From the NCBI GenBank assembly GCA_018296165.2, contig JACKQL020000030.1, positions 62,001 through 126,000 of the forward strand: a stretch of 64,000 bases of DNA, read 5' to 3'. Under the pieces are notes generated by a model. The model did no database searches, was not told where the DNA came from, and saw only the letters and a program-made list of their open reading frames with translations. Shown in pieces: positions 44,338 to 55,547 of this stretch (positions are counted from its first letter, which is position 1; every line of letters begins with the position of its first letter). The position numbers were made by a program, and so were the translations under genes. This DNA comes from Termitomyces sp. T153. Lineage: Eukaryota > Basidiomycota > Agaricomycetes > Agaricales > Lyophyllaceae.

Positions 44338-46008
44338 ATGTCCTCCTCTGCATTTTCTCCAGCGGCATCCCCATCCCCTTCTACCCATTCTTCCACTTCT
44401 TTCTCCAAGGACTCTGAAGATTGTCAGGATTGCCAATGCATTCAGGTGATGTACTGTAGTCATGAGCATGATTCTATTCCCAGTACTCTGGAGTATTGAT
44501 TTGGCCTCCACAGAGTTGTCCACAGCTATGGCAGGTCTCTTGGGGCTTCTGTTGGGCATGGGTGCAGCACAGCCATCAGCAAAGGTGGTCCTCTCCTCAT
44601 GTTCCAGGCCTGGGCTTGGTCCAGGAGTAGTCCAACCTGTCCCTGCAGGTTTGAGGGTAGCTGAGGCAGAGGTGATGCCAGAGCAGTTTGTGGAGGCTGT
44701 GGGGCAGGTTAGGGGTCCCCTACCCTTGAGTGGTGCCAGGCAGCAGCCCTGGTGAGTGGCCATGTAGGTTTTTGTGTTTTTAAGCTAACCTGCTCCCACA
44801 GTGTGTGTCCTGCATCCAATAGGGGAAGCAGTGTGAATTGAATGGGCCCACATTGGGGGTGCACTGGGACATGTCAGTGTGCCTCCCATGTTGTTTGCAG
44901 CACAAGAAGTGCTCTGTCACCCTGAGCTGGCATGCTGCTTGCATTGCAGTGGAGCAATGGTGGGATTGAGAGTGGGTTGCAGTGCAGCTGGAGAAGGGGT
45001 GGAAGGGCAGAGTGTCAGGGCAGGGTCTTGGGGTAGGGAAAGAGGGTAGTGTGGGGTGGCTTGTGATGAAGATAGGGCCTCCGTGGGGTGGGCTGAGGGA
45101 GAGGGCTCCTTTAATGCAGGGCAAAGGTAAGCACAGGGCATCCCTGTTGCCAGAGGCAGGGCCCAGTAAGTGAGCATGGAGTGAACAGGCAGTGGCAGGG
45201 CCCCCAGGCCCTCATGTGTACTCACCTAGTTTGGGGGCCCCTATGGAGCAGTCCATGGAGGGATCTTGGTCAGCTGCCAAGGCCTTCCTATGTCACCAGA
45301 TTGAGGGGCTGGAGTGCTTGCTGGTAGCCAGTGAGGAGGAAGTTTGTAGAGTTGGAGAGGACCAGGATGCAATGCAGAGGGAGCAGGATGTGGTGTGGCA
45401 GGATGGGGACATGGCACAGTGGGACAAGGATGTGGCCATGAGGATGGCCATAGAGCAATTGTCTCAACTCCAAGAGTTGGAAGCACAGACAAGGCAGCTG
45501 CAGGCATGGGAAGAGGTGGCAGAGATGGAGGCAAGGGTGGGCCAGAGGGCACTGCATGCAGAGGTGCCTTGATTAGTCATGGAGGTGATGAGGAGGCAGG
45601 AGGAATGGCTTGCCAATGAAGCAGCCTCAGGGTGGTGGAGGGTTCTGTGTAAGTTACTTCTTTCTTCTCTCCCACTTGTGCTGACATATCCCACTAGATT
45701 GGGCCCAGGAGCACAGGATTCTCCTGAATGGGGCATTGGTAGCATTGGTGTCCATCCACAATGGGCTGTCAAGGATGCCCAGAGATCTTCTGCCAGAGCT
45801 AGAGTAAGGCATAGGGCAGATGGAGCATTTGCTGGTGGGGCACTGTCAAAGAGTGACAGTGGACCCCGGGACTTGGTGGGAGGTGGTGATGGATGTCAGG
45901 AAACCCCTTACAAGCCACTCAGACATCCTGGTAGTGGTAGTGGTGCACATGGAGGTGGATCTTGTGGGAAGGATAGCAGAGGTAGGATCAGAGGAGGAGG
46001 AGGAGTAG
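44338..46008 (+). pseudogene. Antisense zinc-cluster/coiled-coil gene of B2
   Basis: Plus-strand gene opposite to gag-pol. It starts MSSSAFSPAASPSPS. The cysteine cluster at 44802-44912 is C-x2-C-x6-C-x15-C-x2-C-x6-C with all six cysteines kept; a TAG lies between the second and third. Then come a spacer with KGKHRASLLPEAGPSK (matching the NLS region of A1), a coiled coil at about 45,270-45,570 (CHQIEGLECLLVASEEEVCR onward, then QLSQLQELEAQTRQLQAWEE), and EEWLANEAASGWWRVL. The second intron is preserved with donor GTAAGT (about 45,649), branch-like GCTGACA and acceptor CTAG at about 45,700. The tail ends at TAG 46006. The Cys spacing is that of fungal Zn(II)2Cys6 clusters apart from the longer middle loop. 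Stops make this copy inactive. A nuclear DNA-binding role is inferred only. Confidence 0.72.
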
Positions 46009-46169
46009 GGGGTTTTCTTGGACTTGTCTTCCTACACTTCAGGCCCGCTCATACCTTTGTATCATTATGTAATTTGTATATATGGCTATTTCTAGACATT
46101 CAGCCTGGATGAGTGAGTCTTTTAGTGTTAAGTGAGGGGGATTGAATAAAGCATGTAGGAGGTACTCAT

Positions 46170-46240
46170 GGGAGTTGAATCCCTGGTGAATCCAGAGGCA
46201 GGAGTTATGCCCACTATTGCCATCTGTGTTTACTAGTCCC
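46170..46240. other. Conserved segment between convergent ORF ends (B2)
   Basis: GGGAGTTGAATCCCTGGTGA and downstream block, as at 18585, 27699 and 55711. It lies just past the chromodomain end of pol. Confidence 0.5.
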
Positions 46241-49200
46241 AGGGGTCCCAGAGCTTGGTGGGGTGCCATCAATGGAAGTCCTGGAGCTTGTTGGGGGCTC
46301 TGTCAAGGTTTTTTCAGAGTTCCCAAGTGTTGTCCTCAGGTCCATAGCCCTTCTAGCAGACCAAGTACTGGAGTCAGCTGCAGACCATGTAGGAGTCAAG
46401 GATTTGGTTGACCTCATAGTGATACTCATCTTTGACTTTGACAGGGGGCAGTTAGCTGGAGCATTGGCTGAAGAAGGGGTGTGGAGCATGTTTTTTGAGG
46501 AGTTGGACATGGAACATGGGATGGAGCTCTTTCAAGCCCAGGGGTAGGTCAAGCTTGTAGGCATGCATGGAGACCTTCTGGAGGACTTTGAAGAGGCCAA
46601 AGCATTTATGATCAAGCTTGATGGAAGGCCTCTGGGTCTTGAGATTCCATTGATCAAGCCAGACCAAGGTGCTGGGGGGCCAGTTGGGAGTCAGTTTGCA
46701 TCAGGCATCAGTGTGCTTGGAGTAGGCTTAATTGGCAGTGTTGATCTCATCTCAGAGAAACTGGTAAAGGGAGTGAAGGTCCTCAGTGACTTTGTGGGCA
46801 ACATGGGAGGGGATATCCTTGAGAGATAACATGAGCTGGGAGTTGTAGCCCTTGTTGGTGTAGAAGGGGGAAACTCTGGTGGTGGAGTGAGGCGTATTGT
46901 TGTAGATAAACTTGGCAAGGGGGAGTTCTGCATGCCAGTTGTTCTGTAAATAGTTAAGATAGAGGCAGAGATACTGCTCCAATGTCTGGTTTACTTGTTC
47001 TGTTTGCTCATCAGTCTCCAGGTAATAAGCGGTGGAGAGGTTGGTTTTGATTTTGAGCACCTTGCATAGCAATTGCCAAAAATGGGATACAAACAGAGGT
47101 CCATGGTCAGAGACAATGTTATTCAAGAGTCTGTGCTTGGAGAATATGTGTTCCAGGGATAGTTTGGCAAACTCTGGAGCATTGTTGGTGGAGTAGCAAG
47201 GGATGAAGAGGGCTTGCTTGGTAAGGCAGCAGACAATGATGAGGATTGCATCAAAACCTTCAGAGTTGGGGAGTTTGATGATATGATCCATCAATATTGA
47301 GGACCAGGGGCATCAGCCAACAGGGAGAGGCTTCAATAATCCATGGGGGCAATGGCAGGGTACCTTGGCCTGGAGACAAGATTCACAGGCCCTTACATAT
47401 CATGTGATGTTCCTCTTCATTCCTGGCCAAAGGTAAGTCCAGAAGGTGAGTTGAAGGGTATTACAAATTCCTGAGTGCCCCCAGAGCTTGTAGTTGTGGT
47501 GTTGCCAGAGTATGTTGAGGCAAATGGACTTGTGGTCCAGAGCATAAATTTGTCCACTCTGGAGCAGGAAGCAGTGGTCTGAAGACAGCATAAAGGAGTT
47601 TTTGGCACTTGACTCATTGGAGTTGTTGCAGGGGTCATGCTGGGTGAAGAAGGAGTCTGGGAGTGAATTTCTGATTTGATGGAGGATTCCTTTTTCATTT
47701 AAAATCAGCACAGCATGTAGATGTTTGGGGGGATTACCACTCAATGGTTGAATATGTTCTGTTTAGCTTCAAATGCCTCTTTTAGATACACTTTGGACCT
47801 TCAAGTGAGGGCATTAGGCTTTGTGCCAAGTCATCTGGGGTGGTAGTGGATGGTGAAGTCATACTCTGAGAGGGTTTCAGACCATCAAGCTTGGTGGTGG
47901 CTGAGTTGTTTCATGGTCATGAAGTATGGCAGGTTGTTGTGGTCAGAGTAGACTTGAATGTGGTGTGGGGATCCCTTGAGGTAGGCCTGCCACTGATGGA
48001 AAGCTTTGACAATTGTGAGGAGTTCCTTGTTGTAGATGTCATAGTTGAGCTCCATGGGGATCATTGAACAGGTGTAGAAGGTGATGGGGCAGAGATTCTT
48101 GCCTCTGGAGTCTGACTGGGAGAGTATTTTGGCAATGGTATAGTTGGAGGCATTGCATTTGAGTACAATTGACAGGGAGGGGTCAAAATGGCAGAGGACC
48201 AGAGCAGAGGTGAAGGCCTCTTCAGGAGGAGGAAGATGCTTTGGCACTTGCTGTCCCAATTCCAAGGAGTGTCCTTCCACATGAGTCAGTTGAGGAGTTT
48301 GATGATTCTGGAGTAGTTGTTGATAAATCGGCAGTAAAAGTTAGTAAACTCCAGAAACAACTGTACCTCCTTGACATTCCATGGTGGAGTAGGGGGTGAC
48401 AATGACCCCAAGGTATTTGATCTCCATTGTGTGGAAGGAACATTTTTTGGGTTTGGTGTGAAGGTGATACTCCTGGAGCCATTCCAAGATGTGGCAGACA
48501 TGCTCCAGATGCTCCACCAGCAAATTCAAGTAGATCAGAATGTTGTCCAGGTACACAATAACAAAAACATTGTTCATGTCATGAAAGATGTTGTTTATGA
48601 AGTACTGGAAAGTGATGGGGGAGTTAGCTATTCTGAAGGGCATTATGAGGTACTTGAAGAGGCTATAGTGGGTGCAAAATGCAGTCTTCCATTCATGTCC
48701 TGGAGCAATCTGGATGTTGTTGTAGTCAGAGCAGAGGTCTATCTTTGTGTAGACCTTGGCACTGCAGAGATGGTCAATGAGATTTCCAATCAGGGGTAGG
48801 GGATACTGGTTCTTTTTGGTGACTTTGTTGAGTGCCCAATAATCTACACAGAGTCAGAGCAACCTGTCCTTCTTCTTGGTGAACAAGACCAGAGTGCTGG
48901 CGGTGGAGATCGATGGGCATATGAAACCTTTGCTGAGCATGTCATTGAGGTACTCCTTCAGGGCCTGGAGCTCAATCTCAGACATGTTGTAGATCTTGCT
49001 AAATGGGGGTGAGGCACCTTCTTCAAGGTAAATCTTGTAATCATAGGAGCAGTGTGGAGGAAGTTCTTTGGCACTCCCTTCAGAGAACACATCAGCAAAT
49101 CCATGATACTCTGGGGGAACTACTTCAGATAGGATCTGTTCCTCTGTTTTGCTCTTCAGCATAGTAATTCCTGCATGGAGGTGCCCTTCAGGTAGGGCTG

Positions 49201-52200
49201 GTGTGATTTGCAACTGGAAGGTGGGGGTGCCATCTTGTAGAAGGCATGTGAAGAAGACAGTGCCAATGAGCTTAATGTTGAGGCTTCTGGAGTCAATGGG
49301 GGTGGACAATGGGGCAGTAGCAGTCAAGTCCAGAGTGGTAGCAGAGTTGGTTGGAGGAGTCAAGCATTGCTGGTTAGGGTACCATGGGCCTTTGTATCAA
49401 TTCTGAGGTATGTTGGGAGGTGGCTGTTGTGGTTTGGTCAGGGGTGACCAAGGTGGGGTTGCATTTTCTTTGCTGTTGGAATTGCTGTTGGGGGTTGAGG
49501 GGCTCTGGGTTGCTCCAGAAGTGCTGGCACTGGGGTCAGAGATGTCAGAGTCTGAGATAGACTGGAGGTGGAGGGGGATGGGTGGCTGCTAAACTTGCTT
49601 CAGGGCTGGAAATTGCATGATGAGGTTCTTCTAGTCAATGTTGGGGTTGATGTCTTGCAGCCACAGAAGTCCCAGCATGATTGGAGTTGATGGGAGTAGT
49701 TGGGTAACAAGGAGCTGGGCCTGAAACTGCAGGTCATTGTGAGGGTGAGGGTGTTGTACTGGTATTGGGTAATTCCTGTCATGGCAGGGCTTCCATCAAA
49801 GAGTTGGAGCTCAAGGGGTTTGTTGAGGTCATTGCATTGGAGGTTGAGTTGACTGCTGACAAAGGTACCAGAGGTGCCACTGTTGACAAGGGCAGGGAGT
49901 ACCTTGGGCAAGCCATTAAGTCAGACATTGATGACAAATGACTATGCAGACCTGGAGCAGAGCTGTGGAGGAGTCTGGGGGTGGTCAATCATGGTCTTGG
50001 AGTGCTCAGAGGGGGGTGAGACATTGAAGGGTACTAGTCCAGAGTTAGTAGGGTTGTCCCAGTTGAGGTGGAGGGTGAGGCTGGGCCAGTCAATGTGGGG
50101 GTTGGTGGAGTGGAGCCATGAGAAGCCTAAGACAATGGGGGCAGAGGGGTGTAGTTTCATGACTAGCAGCTGGAGTTCTTGTTGTCATTTGTTGGCAAAG
50201 GTCATGGTTGTTTCCAGGCAGTGTGTGATGTCTCTGGCAGAGGTGGGGTCACTGTCAAAGAGCTTGAGGGGGATCAGAGTGGGAAGGCATCAGAGGAGGT
50301 GGAGAGCAAGTGCTACCAAGGATTGTTTGATGAAGTTGTCTGTGGCACCACTATCGACTAGGGTGGGGACAGAGCTGTTAGAGAAGAGGAGAGTGGTGTG
50401 GAGGAGGAGGGTGGTGGAGGAGTGAGAGAGGAGGTGTGCTGGGAGGTTGTCTAGGGTGGGTACTGTTGCATGAAGAAGTGTGGCTGGGGTGGAGAAGATG
50501 TCAGGGTCTGGTCTATGGTCTAGTGCATCTTCAAGACCTAAACTGCTGACTTGTTTTCTGTAAACTGGTAATTGCAGTCCTCTCTATTGATCATCCACAC
50601 AGTGTGACCCATCACCTGTCATTTAGGACAACTGCAGATAAAGTACCCCTGCTCACCACATAGAATGCATATGCCCTCTTTCCATCATTTCTCCTGTGTC
50701 TCCTCTGGTATGTCAATCCATGGCCTATCCCAAATCTTGTTTGCACATAGAGCTTCTTGATTGTTGGCAGAGTCTGGAATGTTGTTATGGTCATTGGTGT
50801 CCAGGGGCTCCAGGGTCTCATGGAGGTTGGCAGCACTGAGCTGAGCAGGTGGGCATTGTCCTGAGGGTCGATTGGCATTGAAAATCCCTTGGCCTGGAGG
50901 GAAATAGGGCACAGGGTTGGTGGGGTTGGTGGGGATTGAGGATTGGATGCCATTGGTTGCTCCAGCCTGCCAGTTGGTGTTACCAGAGGTGTTTCACAAG
51001 GTCTGGGGTGCCATGTTTTTGCTGCAATCTTCCCAGTAGCATTGGTTGACCTGGGTAACAAGCACCTTGTACCTGTCATAGGTAGTTTGCTTGGGTGCAA
51101 GTTGAAGGATGTCCTTGATCCTTTGAGGCAGGGCATGATGGAGGGCAAAGTGGAGGGCATTGTAGTTCCACCTGGTTTCATAGGCTTCTCACTCAAATTG
51201 TATGATGAAGGTCATGAAGCATTTGTTGTCATGCATTCAGAGGTTGAAGAGATTTTCCTCCACCTCCACAACAGTGTTGAAGATGCCAAACTTACTTGAG
51301 AATTCCTGAGTGAAAGTGAGCCAATTTGAGAGGATGGGGTTGTTGGGATCAAACCAGAGTAGTGCCGTGTAGTGGTCAAAGGCAATACCCTGCAAATATG
51401 ACATGGCAAATGCTACTCATGAGCTCTCAAGTTGGAAAGGTAATGGGCTTAGCTTAGAACATAGTTAAACACTGAGTTAGGAAGATATGCCATTTCTGGG
51501 GGTCACAGCCAGTGAAGGGTTCAGGTTTTTGAATGTCAAGTTTACCTTCCTAAGTCAGTGCATTACAAGTATTGTCCTGTGGGTTTTGAGTTCAGAGCGG
51601 GGGTCTGGCATTGTAGTAGTAATAATAATTGTTTCTGTTTCCACATTGGGGAGGGAAGTTGTCCATGGCTGGGCCCCATCCTCTAGGGGGTCCACTATTG
51701 GGTGGTCCTCCACCAAGAAGTTGGCCCACATTGCCCAGGAGAGGCCCTGGGGCCCATTAAGGGGGAGGGGATCCTTTGGGGGTGGGGGGGTCCAAAGTAA
51801 TTTGCATTGGTGGGAGGTTTAGGCATTGGAATGGGTGGGGAATATGGAGAGTTGGTGGAAAAGGGCAGTAAAGGTGCCCTGGGGCCCATGGGCTGCCTTG
51901 GGGGAGCTGGGACATTGGGACTAGGTGGAGGGGCATTGACATGGGGGGTGCAGAGGTCAAAGTGGGGAGGTCTGTCCTGCAGAGGGCTGTTGCACAGGGC
52001 AGGCTTGTTGGTGGGGTTGCCAGGTTTGTGGATGTAGGAAAGAGTCTGGTTATTGTTATCAACATGCAGGGGCAGTTGTTGGGAGCAGGGTTCAGGGATG
52101 ACAGGCTGATCCCATGTTCGAAAGGCACTGGAGATGGAGTTGGCCCAGGGATGGGTGGAGAGGGCCAAAGTGTGGGTGGTGGATTGGTCAACAGTCCCCC

Positions 52201-52566
52201 AGCAGGGTTGAGGTTCCTCAAGATGCCAGAGGCCACATTGAGTTCTTCCTGCTGGCAGGGGATGGGAGGTGGGGCTTTGCTTCTTGTCCTGATGAGTTCC
52301 TTGCATTGCACATGGAAGGAATGGGCAGGGTCCAGTGGATTTTCAAAGGGGCAGGGGTTTGGACTAGTGTGGATTTCTTCAACCAATGCACAGAGCTTGT
52401 TTTGTAAATTAGTGTCAATCCCCAGGGTGCCTTGTGTAGTTTCTGGGAGGTTCTCTTGCAAGTAGTGCTCATGGAAGTTGAGGAGTTGATCTGCCCAAAC
52501 TTCCAGAGTTGTGGAGGTGTCAGGGTAGCCTAGATTAACAAGGAGGGTGCAAGCGCATCTTGCAAA
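46241..52566 (-). pseudogene. B2 gag-pol main part (gag, protease, RT, RNase H, integrase, chromodomain)
   Basis: From 52,566 downward: a Pro-rich gag region (52,461-51,757), capsid-like gag (about 51,410-50,900), and a zinc knuckle at 50622-50670 in CX2CX4HX4C spacing whose His codon now reads Tyr. Two protease-like units follow, VDSGATDNF at 50,344-50,355 and NSGTSGTF at 49,870-49,887. RT is at about 49,160-48,350 (GFADVFSEGSAKELPPHCSY, active site YLDNI with D-to-N), RNase H at about 48,280-47,885 (LKCNASNYTIAKILSQSD), and integrase at about 47,760-46,500 (TNNAPEFAKLSLEHIF, SDHGPLF, ETDEQTEQVNQTLEQY). The chromodomain at about 46,480-46,250 reads DEYHYEVNQILDSY to KGYGPEDNTWEL. Multiple stops and frameshifts leave no working protein. 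Confidence 0.85.
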
Positions 52567-52571
52567 CCCTC

Positions 52572-53719
52572 TGTCAGGTTCTGCTGACTATGGGGGCTCA
52601 GCTATACTGGGCAAGTCCTTACTAGGCAGACATGATTCTCTGCACTGACAACTGGGCATTCAGAGGTGTCCCAAACACTGGGGACTTGTGAGGATAGTTG
52701 GTGGAGATTGATCCAAGCAAGTCTGAGGAGGTCTGGAGGAGTAAGGGACAAGCTGAGGGAAAGAGGGACAGGCTTGGCAGAGTTCAGGCACAAGTCCATA
52801 TGCAAGTATTGTAGGTGCAGAGGAGGTGGAGGCTATGTGAGTGATGGAAGCAGAGCCAGAGTTTGATGGGGGATCAATGAAGGTTGATAGAGTTCAGAGC
52901 CAAGCATGTAGCAAGGTCCAGAGTTGGTTAAAGAGTGTCTGGGATTTGTAATTGTAATTGCAGAGTTTGTGAAGGCATTAAGGTTGGGAAAAATAGGAAC
53001 ACAATGGATGGGACAGATCAAACAAGACAAGACAGAGTTGAATGAAATGAGATGGAGTCAAGACAAGATTGAGATGAGAACAAGAATAGATCCAGGCAGA
53101 AATACAAAACAATAATGAAAACAATAATGGAATAGAGACAAGACAAGACTGGGAGACTGAGAGTAAGAAAACAAGACATGGAACACAAAACATGAGAGAG
53201 AGACAATCAGACCATAGGTCATGTTAGGCAATATCAAGACTAAAGTACACAGAGCTACCCTATGTCTTATATACTGATTACTGGAGAGCTTTGGGAAATG
53301 TCAGCTGTGGCAGAAGGGCTTGGCAGAGCTCGATGGAGTCAATGGGTGTCAGTTATGATCAGAGGGTGGGCCATATTGATATGTTGATGGGATCAATTGG
53401 TGATGCAGGCTGTTCCAAGGTTGTTGTGATACTCCAAAGTAAGTCAGAGGAACCAGGGTGTCAAGTTGATGATATGTAATGGGGTCAGGCATGGTGGGGG
53501 AATGGTCTTAGGGGCTCAGGAGATCCAGGGGAAGTGTCACTAACTGTGGAGAAGATGTCAGAGTTGGCCAGGGGGCCATCGGAGTTAGCTGAGAATGCGT
53601 CAGAGTTAGCTGGAGTAGGTGCAGAGCACTGTGGAAGTTCAGCAAGGCATCAGAGGAGGTTTTGGGGGAGCAGGGGGTCATTGGGTGATGTGCGGGGGTC
53701 TAGGGAACAGGTCATGACA
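52572..53719 (-). repeat. A2 left LTR (3' LTR)
   Basis: Nearly identical to 60106-61253 over its central 800 bases. It has a single 19-base unit, where A1 has three to five. Confidence 0.92.
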
Positions 53720-53732
53720 TCACCCCCCTTTC
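53720..53732 (-). promoter_or_regulatory. Polypurine tract of A2
   Basis: The minus strand reads GAAAGGGGGGTGA, identical to A1. Confidence 0.8.
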
Positions 53733-53937
53733 AACATCAAGACCCTCAAGACGTGGGGTGCAGGTCAGGGATCGGTGGGGGCATGGGAGTTGAAGCCAAG
53801 TAATATTGATCAATCTGCAGCAAATGATGGCAGCATGGGAGGCAAAGTCAAAGTGTGGTTGCCACTTTGTCAGGGGGTTCTTTCCAATCAATTAAAAGAC
53901 TTGGACATATCCCAGGGTTCCCCAAAAAATTTCTTCC

Positions 53938-55547
53938 ATGTCCTCCAATCACTCAGCTCCATGGTTTTCCGATGCGGATGAGGTGGTGGTGTATGACAGT
54001 GAGGGGGAGGAGTTTGAGTGCTGGCATCAGGTCAGTGCCATGTACCAGGGTTGTAAGTAGTGTCTACTTATTTTTTTAGGGTAATTGACAGAGCTTTGCA
54101 GGGTGGGTCATGACAGTGTTGGGCTCTTCTGGAGGCTCTACTTGAGAGAGGGGCTTGGGACAGACTAGAGTTCATCCTGCAGAGTTGAGTTTGGCGGTGG
54201 GGGGCAGAGAGGGAGTTCCATAGGCACAGCAAGTTCCATAGGCAGAAGTGATGGCAGAGGAGTTTGCAAGGGTGTTGGTGTGGGCTTGAGGCCTCCCAAA
54301 GCTGGAGTAGTGTTTGAACCAAGCCCTGGTAGTTTTCAAGCCCTTTTGGTTGCGTTTACTGACTGTTTGGTTATAGTGTACCCTTTGTGCTCAGTGGGGC
54401 GAGCTGTGCAAATTCAATGGGCCCTTTGCAGGCTTGCGACATGATACCTCTATGTGCCTTCCATACTATGCGAGACATGAGAAGTGCTCAATTTCATTGG
54501 AGTGCTGGGTGGCATGCATTGCTACAGAGCAGGGGTGGGATGAGGGTTGGGTGTGTGGGCAACTGGGCAAGATGCAGAAGGCCAGGGTGTTGGAGGAGGG
54601 GGGTGCAGGACAACCTGCGGGGAAGGTGGGACCTCTGCAGGGTGAGCAGAGGGAGGGAGTGCTGGCAGTGGTGGATAAGGGGAAATGGAGGGCCTCCCCA
54701 CTATCGGAGGTGGGGCCCAGCAAGAGGCCATGAGGACACAAGTTGATCGTGGGGCCTCCAGGGCCTCACTTTTACTCTTTTACCTCAGGCACGCCATTGG
54801 AACAGGCTTCAAGTTCCCCAGAGCCCCTGCCTTCAATCATGGAGGTTTCCTATATTAGCAGGTGGAGGGTTTGATGACGGTGTTGATGGCATGAGAGGGA
54901 GAGCTCTGATGGGTAAGGGAGGATCTGGACATGGTACAGAGGGAGAAGGAGGTGCTGCAGCAGGAGCAGGACACCTTGGTGCGAGTAGCAATGGAGCAGG
55001 CATTGGAGGTGTGGAGTTTGTGGGAGTGTCTGATGCAGCAGGAGGTATGACCCACAGAGGTGGTGGAGGGGCAGCAGGTGGCATTGGAGGGTGGTTTGTT
55101 GCGGGCAGAGCTAGAGGCAGCAGGGCAGAGGGAGGATTGGTTGGCCAGTGAGGCCACTTCAGACCATGCAAGAGTCCTTTACAAGTATCTCCCCAATTCT
55201 CCATTCTGTTGCTAACAAATTGTTTTTGGTTAGGCTGGGTGTGGGAGCACTGAGTTCTCCTGGATGGTGCCTCCATGGCACTGGCATTAATCCAAGACAG
55301 GTTGACGCAGATGTCCATGGATCACCCTCCAGAGCTTCAGCAGGGGATGGCAAGGATGGGGAGGTTGCTGACAGGGCATCAGCGGCGCAATGCAGTGGCC
55401 CTGGGGTCATGGTGGGAGGTGGCAGTAGATGTGGGGGAGGCCTTGCTGGAGTTGGCAGAGGTTCTAGCAGTGGTGCAGGCCCAAATGGAGATTGATTTGG
55501 GGATCAGGGAGGAAGGGAGGGGGTTTCCCAAGGGGGGGAGGGGTTGA
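53938..55547 (+). pseudogene. Antisense zinc-cluster/coiled-coil gene of A2
   Basis: Starts MSSNHSAPWFSDADEVVVYD, sharing the acidic DEVVVYDS.GEEFE block with A1. Intron 1 has its GTAAGT donor at about 54,055 and a CAG acceptor near 54,109. The cysteine cluster at 54386-54487 is altered: C-x2-W-x3-C, then x15, C-x2-Y-x6-C. The NLS region DKGKWRASPLSEVGPSKRP is followed by a TGA that was an Arg codon. The coiled coil is interrupted by stops near 54,890-55,050; QREDWLASEATSDHARVL leads to the second intron, whose acceptor TTAG is kept at about 55,234 and whose donor is lost. The conserved tail PPELQQGMARMGRLLTGHQR ends at 55,547. Inactive copy. Confidence 0.68.
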
